DNA of 64,000 nucleotides from the NCBI RefSeq assembly GCF_016587355.1, contig NZ_BNJF01000003.1, positions 1,025,026 through 1,089,025 of the forward strand. Reading direction: 5' to 3'. The translations under genes were made by a program, and so were the position numbers. Every line of letters starts with the position of its first letter. Positions within the stretch are counted from its first letter, which is position 1. The notes under the pieces are model-generated. The model worked only from the letters and a program-made list of their open reading frames with translations, searched no databases and was not told the origin of the DNA. The DNA comes from Ktedonospora formicarum (GTDB taxonomy: Bacteria > Chloroflexota > Ktedonobacteria > Ktedonobacterales > Ktedonobacteraceae). Shown here piece by piece: positions 25,273 to 32,990 of the stretch.

Positions 25273-25511
25273 ATGAAAGGCAAGGACTACTCTATGGATG
25301 CTACATTCTCTTCATCAATGAAACAATTGGCTGAGCGACGGGGACAATATGGCTTTGATGCCCCTTATGTGGTAATTATACTTGGTGCTATCGGCGCGGT
25401 TTTGCTGCTGGTGGGAGCACTCTTCATCTGGCTGCAATGGCTTGTCGTGGGAATTATCTGCCTGTTTTATGCCGCATATATGTTTCTCTCTGTGGCAAGC
25501 TATAATTATAC
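25273..25511 (+). pseudogene. SAM methyltransferase, 5' fragment cut by IS66-type element
   Basis: The first about 80 residues of a membrane-anchored class I methyltransferase. They hold two helices (about 31-52 and 55-76) and end SYNYT, where the insertion adds a stop within 4 nt. Removing the element and one copy of the 8-bp target joins this to 27028 in frame, giving SYNYTTRSGKFQVWAGI. The start is ATG 25273 or ATG 25294. Upstream 25037-25272 is AT-rich with no gene. The fragment alone could still be made as a small membrane peptide. Confidence 0.85.
25504..25511 (+). repeat. Left copy of the 8-bp target duplication
   Basis: AATTATAC directly flanks the left end of the element and is repeated at 27020-27027, as expected for IS66-family insertion. 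Confidence 0.92.
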
Positions 25512-27019
25512 GTAACTATTCAGGTTGTCTAAAAAGACTTGCATTGTACACAAGGAATCAGGTACGCTGTGCCTATGGACCGAGATGCTCAAATCGACTG
25601 GCTCATCCAAGAACTGACGAATGTGCGTCGTGCTTTGGATGAAGCCCTTCAAGAAAATGCACGTCTGAAAGAACGTATCTGTGAGCTTGAGCGCAAAGAG
25701 AAGAAAGACAGCCACAATAGTGGCTTGCCACCTTCTTCGGATCGCTTTGCGCGTCGTCCTCGCTCTGGACGTGAGCGCAGCGGCAAACGTCCCGGCGGTC
25801 AATCTGGGCATCAAGGCCAGACGTTACTGCAACGACACGACCCCGATCAGATCGTGGTTCACCGTCCAACGCACTGTACACATTGCGCCTTTGATCTACG
25901 CTTGGCGCCTGCTTCCCGCACCACTCGCCGACATGTGCTTGACCTGCCTTCTCAACCATTACAGGTGACTGAGCATCAGATCCAGCAGGTCGTCTGCCCT
26001 GGGTGTGGTGCGCTTTGCCAGGCTCATTTTCCAACGGGGGTCAGTGCCCCCGTGCAATATGGCCCCTCATTGCAAGCCTTGGCCGTGTATCTGAGCCACG
26101 TCCAACTGTTGCCTTATGCCCGTGTGAGCCAGGTTCTTGAAGATCTTTTTGACCATCGCCTTTCCGTTGCCACCATCGAGGGCTTTGTCATCCGTGCTCA
26201 TCGGCGTCTTGAACCCGTTGAAGCAGCCCTCAAAGAAGCTCTTGTCACCCAGGAGGTCGTCCATCAAGATGAGACGGGCCTCTATGTCCAAGGCAAACGC
26301 CACTGGGTTCATGTGGTCTCAACGCCTCAACTCACCCATTATGCTCACCATCCCAAGCGGGGACGAGAAGCCCTTGAGGCCATTGGCATCGCTGCACGTT
26401 TGCAAGGGCTGAGCATGCACGATGGATGGAGCAGCTACTGGACCTACGGCAAGGGCCATGCCCTTTGCAATGTGCATCATCTGCGAGAATTGACCTTCTT
26501 CGCTGAAGAAGAGCATCACCTGTGGGCCAGTGAGATGAAAGTGCTGCTGCTGTTGATGCGAGAACTCGTTGCTCAAGCCAAAGCCCAAGGATGGAAGGCT
26601 TTTCCTGAGCACATGCAGACCATTCTCATTGAGCACTATCAGCAGATTCTTGAGCAAGGCTATCAATCAGTTCCCGCCCCACCTCTCGCACGGCCAGGAA
26701 AACGAGGCAAGCCCAAGCAACATCCTGCGCGTAACCTCTTAGATCGGCTGCATACCCATGCTGATGCCGTGTTGGCCTTCATGCGTGATTTCCGCGTGCC
26801 TTTTGACAACAATTTGGCCGAGCGTGATCTCCGCATGCTCAAGGTCCAACAAAAAATCTCCGGCTGTTTCCGCTCTGTCCACGGAGCTGATGCCTTTTGC
26901 CGCGTACGAAGTTATGCTTCCACCATGCGCAAACAGGGTCACCACCTGCTTTCTGCTCTGCAAACGGTGCTCGCTGGGTCTCCTCTCTTTCCTTCCTTTT
27001 CATGAACCTGAATAGTTAC
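25512..27019 (+). mobile_element. IS66-family insertion sequence, 1508 bp, intact
   Basis: Bounded by perfect 15-bp terminal inverted repeats GTAACTATTCAGGTT (25512-25526) and its complement (27005-27019), and flanked by the 8-bp direct repeat AATTATAC. It carries one transposase gene and no tnpA/tnpB accessory genes, like the ISBst12-type branch. It is inserted in a methyltransferase gene. Undecayed ends and matching target copies point to a fairly recent event. Confidence 0.93.
25575..27005 (+). CDS. tnpC: IS66-family transposase
   Basis: DDE transposase of about 476 residues. Order of parts: N-terminal coiled-coil leucine-zipper-like segment (LIQELTNVRRALDEALQENARLKERICELERKEKKDSHNSGLPPSSD), the RSGKRPGGQSGHQG block, a zinc finger with CTHC and CPGCG, then the catalytic core with QDETG (first Asp), MHDGWSSY (second Asp) and the glutamate in NNLAERDLRMLKVQQKISG. 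The C-terminal IS66 motif FRSVHGADAFCRVRSYAST is present. I use the ATG at 25575 (MDRDAQ); a TTG-type extension to 25539 is less likely. The stop lies at the first base of the right terminal repeat. Confidence 0.94.
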   Translation: MDRDAQIDWLIQELTNVRRALDEALQENARLKERICELERKEKKDSHNSGLPPSSDRFARRPRSGRERSGKRPGGQSGHQGQTLLQRHDPDQIVVHRPTHCTHCAFDLRLAPASRTTRRHVLDLPSQPLQVTEHQIQQVVCPGCGALCQAHFPTGVSAPVQYGPSLQALAVYLSHVQLLPYARVSQVLEDLFDHRLSVATIEGFVIRAHRRLEPVEAALKEALVTQEVVHQDETGLYVQGKRHWVHVVSTPQLTHYAHHPKRGREALEAIGIAARLQGLSMHDGWSSYWTYGKGHALCNVHHLRELTFFAEEEHHLWASEMKVLLLLMRELVAQAKAQGWKAFPEHMQTILIEHYQQILEQGYQSVPAPPLARPGKRGKPKQHPARNLLDRLHTHADAVLAFMRDFRVPFDNNLAERDLRMLKVQQKISGCFRSVHGADAFCRVRSYASTMRKQGHHLLSALQTVLAGSPLFPSFS

Positions 27020-27574
27020 AATTATACAACAAGAAGTGGTAAATTTCAGGTCTGGGCGGGAATCTTAAGCGGCATTCAGCTACGAGGCGATGAACAGGTT
27101 CTCGACCTGGGTTGTGGTCGAGGGGCCGTCCTCCTGATGGCGGCGAAGTTGTTACCCACCGGAAAAGCCACCGGCATTGATCTGTGGAAAACCAACGATC
27201 AATCAGGCAATGCTATGGAGGTAACCACGCGCAATGCCGAACTAGAGGGCGTCGCCGAGCGCGTAGAACTCCATACGGCTGATATGCAAAAATTACCTTT
27301 TGCCGACAACACATTTGATGTTATCCTATCGAGCCTGGCAATTCATAATATTCCCGAAGCCGCAGGCCGTAGTCACGCCATCGACGAAGCCGTACGTGTG
27401 CTCAAGCCTGGCGGCAAACTTCGGATTGCCGACTTCCGCAACACGCAAGCCTACGAAAGGCGCCTGCAAGAACTTGGCATGCTTGATGTGAAGCACCAGA
27501 CGCTTGACTGGCGCTTCTGGTACGGTAGCCCCTGGACAGCGACAAAGCTAGTGAGCGCGCGCAAACCGGCGTAA
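27020..27574 (+). pseudogene. SAM methyltransferase, 3' fragment
   Basis: The catalytic part of the interrupted methyltransferase, starting with the right target copy AATTATAC (27020-27027). SAM-binding motif I is VLDLGCGRGAVLLMAA; later motifs are ATGIDLW, LHTADMQKLPFADNTFDVILSSLAIHNI and VRVLKPGGKLRIADF. It ends normally (VSARKPA). An open frame runs back into the element's right end, so a fusion product from an internal start could be made but would lack the two membrane helices. The substrate is unknown. Confidence 0.85.
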
Positions 27575-27640
27575 GAAGGATTGGTCGCGAGGTGTGTGAT
27601 GTAGTTGCTACAAGAGGTAGAAGGCGGATACAATAACGGT

Positions 27641-28090
27641 ATGAATATAGAATACTCTCAACACCTCGCAACCGCCCTGGAGCAGGTCGCATTACCGGAG
27701 GGAATCAACATTCGCGCTTGGCACGAAGATGATTTTCCCGCCATCCAACGACTCAGCAGCGCGGAAGGCTGGCCCTCGCCTACACAACGCCCCACTGAAT
27801 CGCTACAGTCCTGGCAAAACTCCTGGCCCACGCTGGTGGCTGTGGAAAGCGAAACGATTGTTGGCTTTGTGCGTGGCCTTACTGATGGCACAATCAGCAT
27901 GTTTATCGCCGAACTGGTGGTAGACACCCAATACAGGGGGCGCGGGATCGGGCGAGCCCTCCTCGATACCTGCCACTTCCTCTATCCGCGAACCCGACTC
28001 GACCTGATCTCCGAGGATGAGGCTCGCCCCTTCTACCAGGCTTGTGGCTTCCGATACATTCATGATGGCATGCGAAAAAGCTATGTGTGA
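27641..28090 (+). CDS. GNAT family N-acetyltransferase
   Basis: Acetyl-CoA-dependent transferase of 149 residues. Motif A reads ELVVDTQYRGRGIGRALLDTC (the Q/RxxGxG/A pyrophosphate loop as YRGRGIG). Motif B is DEARPFYQACGFRYI. The N-terminal INIRAWHEDDFPAIQRL is typical. The ATG at 27641 follows a purine-rich stretch; the ORF is also open to 27605. The acceptor cannot be named. It directly follows the interrupted methyltransferase on the same strand but with its own 60-bp gap. Confidence 0.88.
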   Translation: MNIEYSQHLATALEQVALPEGINIRAWHEDDFPAIQRLSSAEGWPSPTQRPTESLQSWQNSWPTLVAVESETIVGFVRGLTDGTISMFIAELVVDTQYRGRGIGRALLDTCHFLYPRTRLDLISEDEARPFYQACGFRYIHDGMRKSYV

Positions 28091-28114
28091 CCGGAAGCTA
28101 CTCTAGGCTTCCAT

Positions 28115-28510
28115 CTAACCCTTTGCTGCTATCTCCTGGTTGATCTCCCAGAGATTGCCTTCTGGATCGGTGAAGTGGGCTGTGCGCAATCCCCAGGACT
28201 GATCGGTTGGTGGTCGAAGGAATGTCACACCCTCTGCCTTGAGCGCATCATAGGTGGCGTTGACATCTTTAACGCCAGCCGCCAGAACGACGCGCGGCGT
28301 GCCATCTATCTTAAACTCATTTGGATCGGCACCCAGCAGGTCGGCAGCACCCGCGAGCGAGAGCAGGATCAGGTAGCGATCCTGCAATTTAAATGAGGAA
28401 GAATTGGCGTCACTTCCCGCGTACGGAAGCTTGAACACATCTTTATAAAAAGCTGTACATTTGGGCAAATCTCGGACGAATATCACCGTCGCCAGTATTC
28501 CATCGATCAT
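28115..28510 (-). CDS. VOC family protein (glyoxalase/dioxygenase fold)
   Basis: Single VOC module of 131 residues made of two beta-alpha-beta-beta-beta halves: ILATVIFVRDLPKCTAFYKDVFKLPY and PRVVLAAGVKDVNATYDALKAEGVTF, ending in TAHFTDPEGNLWEINQE, where the glutamate is the usual metal ligand. The family covers glyoxalases, antibiotic-binding proteins and dioxygenases. Substrate unknown. ATG at 28510 follows AGAGAGGT. It is convergent with the acetyltransferase gene. Confidence 0.88.
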   Translation of the reverse strand: MIDGILATVIFVRDLPKCTAFYKDVFKLPYAGSDANSSSFKLQDRYLILLSLAGAADLLGADPNEFKIDGTPRVVLAAGVKDVNATYDALKAEGVTFLRPPTDQSWGLRTAHFTDPEGNLWEINQEIAAKG

Positions 28511-28653
28511 GATTTTACCTCTCTCGCTTTGTTCTCAGTCGAGTCAGAATCAGAGTTCATGGACGCATCTATGCTCGACCAGAAGCAGTATAGCAGGCCC
28601 GAGAGGGTTAAAACTTCTCTAATCTTGCGCTCTTCCAATATGCAAGGAGCCAA

Positions 28654-29034
28654 TCAGTGAGCATTTGACACTTCCAGCAAATTTCCATCAGGGTCGCGGA
28701 AGTATACAGAGGTCAGTGACGAGATCGCCCCAGTTCGCTCCACAGGGCCAAGAAGAATAGGAACATGGCACGCTTGAAGATGGGCCATGACATCTTCAAT
28801 GGACAGCAAAGTTAGCAAACAGAGATCAGCGGAACCAGAAGTTGGATACTGAGCCTTTGGATCGATCTCTTTCCCCCGCAAATGAAGGTTGATTTTTTGA
28901 TTCCCAAAACGAAGCGCCTTGCGCCCCTCACCGAATGTTATCACCTGCATGCCCAGAACGTGTGCATAAAACTCACATGTGGCCTCAATATCCCGCACCG
29001 TCAGAACAAGATGGTCTAAACGATCAATTTGCAT
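28654..29034 (-). CDS. VOC family protein, second copy type
   Basis: A 126-residue VOC protein. Its start IDRLDHLVLTVRDIEATCEFYAHVLGMQVITF with the metal histidine (DHLVL) and its end TSVYFRDPDGNLLEVSN, with the glutamate ligand, are typical of the glyoxalase/fosfomycin-resistance-like group of 'virulence protein' VOCs. The sequence differs clearly from the VOC protein at 28115, so they are not recent duplicates. ATG at 29034; AAGAAAGGAG lies just upstream on the minus strand. Confidence 0.87.
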   Translation of the reverse strand: MQIDRLDHLVLTVRDIEATCEFYAHVLGMQVITFGEGRKALRFGNQKINLHLRGKEIDPKAQYPTSGSADLCLLTLLSIEDVMAHLQACHVPILLGPVERTGAISSLTSVYFRDPDGNLLEVSNAH

Positions 29035-29108
29035 ATGATCTCCTTTCTTTATAACTATACGATTCCATTAATCAATACGAACACCTATATTCTCCAGGTC
29101 TGGACGGA

Positions 29109-29138
29109 AATATGTAGCCGCGTCGCTTCAGCAGCGGC
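29109..29138. repeat. Intergenic 30-bp repeat, near copy upstream of the sigma factor
   Basis: Reads ATATGTAGCCGCGTCGCTTC and onward, a near-identical reverse copy of the 54291-54320 repeat (C for T within GCTTTAGC). The rest of 29035-29246 has no recognisable gene. Confidence 0.7.
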
Positions 29139-29246
29139 ATGTCCTTGGCAAGAAAACCACACTATGTGGCATTTTTCGCCCTTGAGCGATACATGCAGTG
29201 AAATCGCTAGCACGAAGTACTACTTAATGGGATGGAACCATGAACC

Positions 29247-29789
29247 ATGCAACAACACTTGCACATGCCTGCCGGGAATGACGCATTCGCGGCTGAACTC
29301 TACCAGCGCTATGCCCAGGAGATTTTTGTCTACCTACGCATGCATACGCCAACACGCGAGGATGCTGAAGACGTGCTCATTGATGTCTTCCTGGCAGCGC
29401 TGGAGCAAAAGAATTTTCAGAAAGTGCCCATCGAGAAACAGCGAGCCTATCTGTGGCGGGTGGCACAGAATAAGGCGAACGATGTGTATCGTCGCCTGAA
29501 GCGCCGCCCGGTATCGCCTGTAGAACAGGTTGCTGACTCGCTCCACTTTGATGAGAATCAGGAGCCGGAACAGCAATTTATGCGTACGGAGAGCTATGCA
29601 CTGCTGCGTTCGCATATACAGCGACTACCAGAGCTTCAGCGCAAATTGCTTCACCTTCGCTTTGTCAATGGATTGCGCAGCAAAGAAATCGCGCAAATTC
29701 TCAACAAACGCGAGGGCACAGTACGCATGTTGCTCTCACGCACCCTCAATACCCTTCGCTCCATCTATGAAAAACACTCAGAGGGATAG
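29247..29789 (+). CDS. ECF-type RNA polymerase sigma factor
   Basis: Extracytoplasmic-function sigma factor of 180 residues. Region 2 (about 15-85) includes YQRYAQEIFVYLRMHTPTREDAEDVLIDVFLAALEQ and the promoter-melting block AYLWRVAQNKANDVYRRLKRR. Region 4 (about 118-175) has LPELQRKLLHLRFVNGLRSKEIAQILNKREGTVRMLLSRTLNTLR. The linker between is polar. Its stop is only 5 bp from the start of a membrane WD40 protein, which probably regulates it. A repeat copy lies about 110 bp upstream. Confidence 0.9.
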   Translation: MQQHLHMPAGNDAFAAELYQRYAQEIFVYLRMHTPTREDAEDVLIDVFLAALEQKNFQKVPIEKQRAYLWRVAQNKANDVYRRLKRRPVSPVEQVADSLHFDENQEPEQQFMRTESYALLRSHIQRLPELQRKLLHLRFVNGLRSKEIAQILNKREGTVRMLLSRTLNTLRSIYEKHSEG

Positions 29790-29794
29790 GCACT

Positions 29795-31351
29795 ATGGCT
29801 ACACCGAACGAACATTTTCATGCTAAAGACATCGACACACAGATCGAGCGATCTCTGGCACAGACTCAGACCAATGACCCTAATGCGCAACTGGTGACCG
29901 ATTTACAACAGTTCTACCAGGCAGACGCCCAGGCGGATAGGCAATCGCTCAACTACGCCTGGCAACATATTCGTATGGGACATCGCTCGCAGCGATCCCA
30001 TAATCCAGAAGGGAAGGTCATCCCCATGCATATACCTTCAGCACCCATCTCAGGTCAAACACAGAATAAAACACACTCCGCCTCTATCCGGCGGACCTTC
30101 TCGCTCATTGCCGCAGCCGTGGTAGCAGCACTGGTGGTTGGCAGTTTGCTTGCAGTGCTTTACCAAGCACGCTTAGCCCAAAACGGACAGGCCGGGTCGC
30201 CCACGCCCACCCCATCTCCCCAGGGTCATCCAGGCCAGGTTGTCTCTAGCCATAAAGTGAACGATGACACTATTATGGGATTACAATGGTCTCCCGATGG
30301 CAAGCGCATCGTCCTGGTGGGCGAAAATGCGCACATCTGGGACGCCACGACCGGAAAAAACGAGGTAACATATCATCCTAACGATGGAGGCGCGTATCCT
30401 ATTCAAAATGTTGCCTGGGAACCAAACGGCAGCAAACGAGTAGCCATCGCTACCAAAACGGTGCAGATTGTGGATGCCAATACTGGTAAAGTTCTCGCCA
30501 CCGGGCCAAAGTCACCTACGGCGAACGTCGGGAACCTTCTTACCAGTGTATTGACCCCCCTGCTTCCTAAGAGCCCGGGAAGTGCCATGATACGGGCAAT
30601 GGCCTGGTCTCCTGATGGCAAGCTGATCGTTTCTAGTCTGAATGACCCCAACGCGATGTCTCAAGACCCACAGGATCACCCGATTCTCATCTGGAATAGC
30701 AGCACTGGTGCTGTTGTCAAGACACTGATTGGCAATACTGCCGATGCAGAGAGTTTAGCCTGGTCGCCTGATGGTAAGTATATCGCCTCTACTACAGCGA
30801 ATTGGGATGCAACAGCGCGTGTTTGGGATGCACGCACAGGTAAGCTAATGTATAGCGTCCCCGCGAAAGCTTATGGAGCAACGTTGTCATTATCCTGGTC
30901 TCCTAATAGCCAGTATCTAGCAGTCAGTATGACCGTCCAGGATGGAAACAATGCCTCTGGAGAGATTAAGACCAAAGAGCAGATCCAGGTCTTGAAGGCG
31001 TCGACGGGCACACCTGTCATAACCTATCCCCTTTCCTTGCCAAACGCTGAACCGGTGTATTATCTCGCCTGGTCGCATGATGGTACGCGCATTGCCTCGG
31101 TTGAGAACTGGGAACAGACGATCACCAGTGGCCCACTTAAAGGCCAGCAAACACTAATCAACAATGTTACGATCTGGAATCCGATGACTGGGAAGGCCCT
31201 TTTCACCTATCAGGAAAAGAGTGGGGAAATGCGAGGTGTGGCATGGTCGCCCGATGATACACTGCTAGCCACCGCGAACAATGGTCGTTCTGTATCGTTG
31301 AAGCAGCAACCCAATGCAATCGAAGTGAAAGTGTGGAAAGCTCCCCGCTAA
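29795..31351 (+). CDS. Membrane-anchored WD40 protein, probable sigma-factor partner
   Basis: Protein of 518 residues. Residues 1-100 are hydrophilic and should be cytoplasmic, with a Q-rich region (DLQQFYQADAQADRQSLNYAWQHIRMG). One membrane helix lies at about 103-126 (TFSLIAAAVVAALVVGSLLAVLY). A Pro/Thr/Ser linker (GSPTPTPSPQGHPG) is followed by a WD40-like propeller (about 145-518) with units such as LQWSPDGKRIVLVGENAHIWD and LAWSPDGKYIASTTANWDATARVWD. Placed 5 bp after an ECF sigma gene, it fits the layout of an anti-sigma factor, but the zinc motif HxxxCxxC is not seen. That role is inferred from position. Confidence 0.85.
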   Translation: MATPNEHFHAKDIDTQIERSLAQTQTNDPNAQLVTDLQQFYQADAQADRQSLNYAWQHIRMGHRSQRSHNPEGKVIPMHIPSAPISGQTQNKTHSASIRRTFSLIAAAVVAALVVGSLLAVLYQARLAQNGQAGSPTPTPSPQGHPGQVVSSHKVNDDTIMGLQWSPDGKRIVLVGENAHIWDATTGKNEVTYHPNDGGAYPIQNVAWEPNGSKRVAIATKTVQIVDANTGKVLATGPKSPTANVGNLLTSVLTPLLPKSPGSAMIRAMAWSPDGKLIVSSLNDPNAMSQDPQDHPILIWNSSTGAVVKTLIGNTADAESLAWSPDGKYIASTTANWDATARVWDARTGKLMYSVPAKAYGATLSLSWSPNSQYLAVSMTVQDGNNASGEIKTKEQIQVLKASTGTPVITYPLSLPNAEPVYYLAWSHDGTRIASVENWEQTITSGPLKGQQTLINNVTIWNPMTGKALFTYQEKSGEMRGVAWSPDDTLLATANNGRSVSLKQQPNAIEVKVWKAPR

Positions 31352-31428
31352 ACAGAGGAGCTATGACCGCGAAAAGACCCGGAAAAACATGTTTCTGGGT
31401 CTCGCTATTTGTGCTAGCTGGTAAGCGG

Positions 31429-32376
31429 CTAGGCGGTGAAGATGCTCTGGGGAAGGAACGCGCCAACCAGGAAATTTGGGAGGTCCACAACTTCGCAGAG
31501 CTTCAGATCCACAGCCACACTACAGAGCATGTAGGCGTCCGCGCGCGAAAGACCATAGTTCTTTTGCAGGTGCTCGATCATATGGCGAATGGCCTTGCGG
31601 GTCGCCTCAAGCAGATCGGGAGCGATGCCGTCCGTCACATAGTAGGGAGCGGTATTGGTGCGGCGAGCAAGAGGACCAGCCGTCACGAATTGAGGCTCGT
31701 TGATCTTGAGGTCCTTACGCACCGTCAGGCGAACCGTGGCCTGCATGGGGGCTTCAATGGCCGTTCCGCAGACCTCGCCGTCACCCTGAGCGGCGTGCCC
31801 ATCTCCCATCGAGAAGAGCGCTCCGGGGGCTTCAACTGGCAGGAAGAGACGCGCGCCCTTTGTGATGTGCTTGGTATCCATATTGCCGCCGTGGCGATAG
31901 GGCGGAATGGTCGAGAGCGCGCCGGGAGCGCCGGGAGCCAGGCCAATCTCGCCGCAGAAGGGCTCGACAGGAATGCGAATGCCAGGCGCGAACTCAGCCC
32001 AGCCCTCAGCGCCACCTTCGAGACGCCAGATCTTGAGCGCGGGCTCCGAGAACTCGTCAGCCAGCAGGCCAAAGCCTGGAATGATCGCGCTCCATCCCCA
32101 GTTCGCTGGTTGCAGATCGAGGAACTCAACCTCCAGCGTATCCCCAGGCTCAGCACCCGCGACATAGACCGGGCCATTGACCTGATCCACACGCCCAAAG
32201 TCCAGATTCTTGATCGCGTCAACAGTGCTGTCTGGGCCAATCTGCCCACAGGAGGAATCGGTCATGTCAAGCGAAACCGTCTCGCCGGACTCGATGGACG
32301 CGACCGGCTCAATGCTGTGATCCCAGGCCAGATGCCATTTGTCCCGATGGATATGAATTGTACGTGGATTCGTCAT
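31429..32376 (-). CDS. Acetamidase/formamidase family protein
   Basis: Amidohydrolase of the FmdA/AmdA family, 315 residues, that hydrolyses formamide or acetamide to the acid and ammonia. Family blocks: HLAWDHSIEPVASIESGETV near the start, VNGPVYVAGAEPGDTLEVE, GIRIPVEPFCGEIGLAPGAPG, PPYRHGGNMDTKHITKGARLFLPVEAPGALFSMGDGHAAQGDGEVCGTAIE, and a regular end. The ATG at 32376 gives the usual length; the longer open frame begins with unlike sequence. Downstream of two APC permeases on the same strand, which may import a substrate. Confidence 0.9.
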   Translation of the reverse strand: MTNPRTIHIHRDKWHLAWDHSIEPVASIESGETVSLDMTDSSCGQIGPDSTVDAIKNLDFGRVDQVNGPVYVAGAEPGDTLEVEFLDLQPANWGWSAIIPGFGLLADEFSEPALKIWRLEGGAEGWAEFAPGIRIPVEPFCGEIGLAPGAPGALSTIPPYRHGGNMDTKHITKGARLFLPVEAPGALFSMGDGHAAQGDGEVCGTAIEAPMQATVRLTVRKDLKINEPQFVTAGPLARRTNTAPYYVTDGIAPDLLEATRKAIRHMIEHLQKNYGLSRADAYMLCSVAVDLKLCEVVDLPNFLVGAFLPQSIFTA

Positions 32377-32539
32377 AGTTCGTTCTGCAACCTTTCTTAC
32401 AAATAAATGGGGCCGCGAGCTTCCGCCCCCGACCCCATATATGTTACCACGTCGCTGTTGCTTCGGCGGGCTCCCCACGTGGGGAAAGCACAGGTTAATT
32501 TCCGCGCCTACCGATCAGCCCTTAGCGCCGGGTTACACA

Positions 32540-32990
32540 TTACTCTTTGGAAGTTTCCACGCTCTCTTTGGTCGAAGTCGTCTCCTCGGTTGTCTCCTCA
32601 GCGACAGGAGTTGTCTCCTCGGTTGTCTCTTCGACAGGAGTCGTCTCTTCGGTTGTCTCTTCGACAGGAGTCGTCTCCTCAGCGACAGGAGTTGTCTCCT
32701 CGGTTGTCTCCTCGACAGGAGTCGCCTCCTCAGCGACAGGAGTCGTCTCCTCAGCGGGAGTTGTCTCCTCGGTGGAAGCCTCTTCCTTCGCCTCAGCGGC
32801 GGGAGCCTCGCTGCTTACAGCAACGGGGGCAACCTCCAGGTCACCCTCTTCGCCCTCGACATAGATCTTGTTGCTCTGCTGCAACTGCTCAGGAGCCGAG
32901 GAGTTGAGCCAGAGCACAATGATGACGCCGATGATCAGCCATACCAGCACGATTGGACCCGCGTACATCAGAGGAGCCGGGGCAGTGCCG
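32540..32990 (-). CDS. Continuation of the APC permease: last helix and acidic repeat tail
   Basis: This frame continues the permease at 32968-34281 after a one-base frameshift. It begins with PGTAPAPLMYAGPIVLVWLIIGVIIVLWLNSS, a proper last membrane helix, then EQLQQSNKIYVEGEEGDLEV. A tail of about 100 residues follows, made of imperfect Glu/Thr/Pro/Val repeats (units like TTPVEETTEE and TTPVAEE). Such a tail would be cytoplasmic and disordered. If the shift is a sequencing error the protein is one piece of about 580 residues. Confidence 0.7.

Noticed and set aside
26897..27027. Start of the methyltransferase inside the IS element
   Set aside because: The frame is open but consists of transposon end sequence; the true gene is rebuilt across the insertion.
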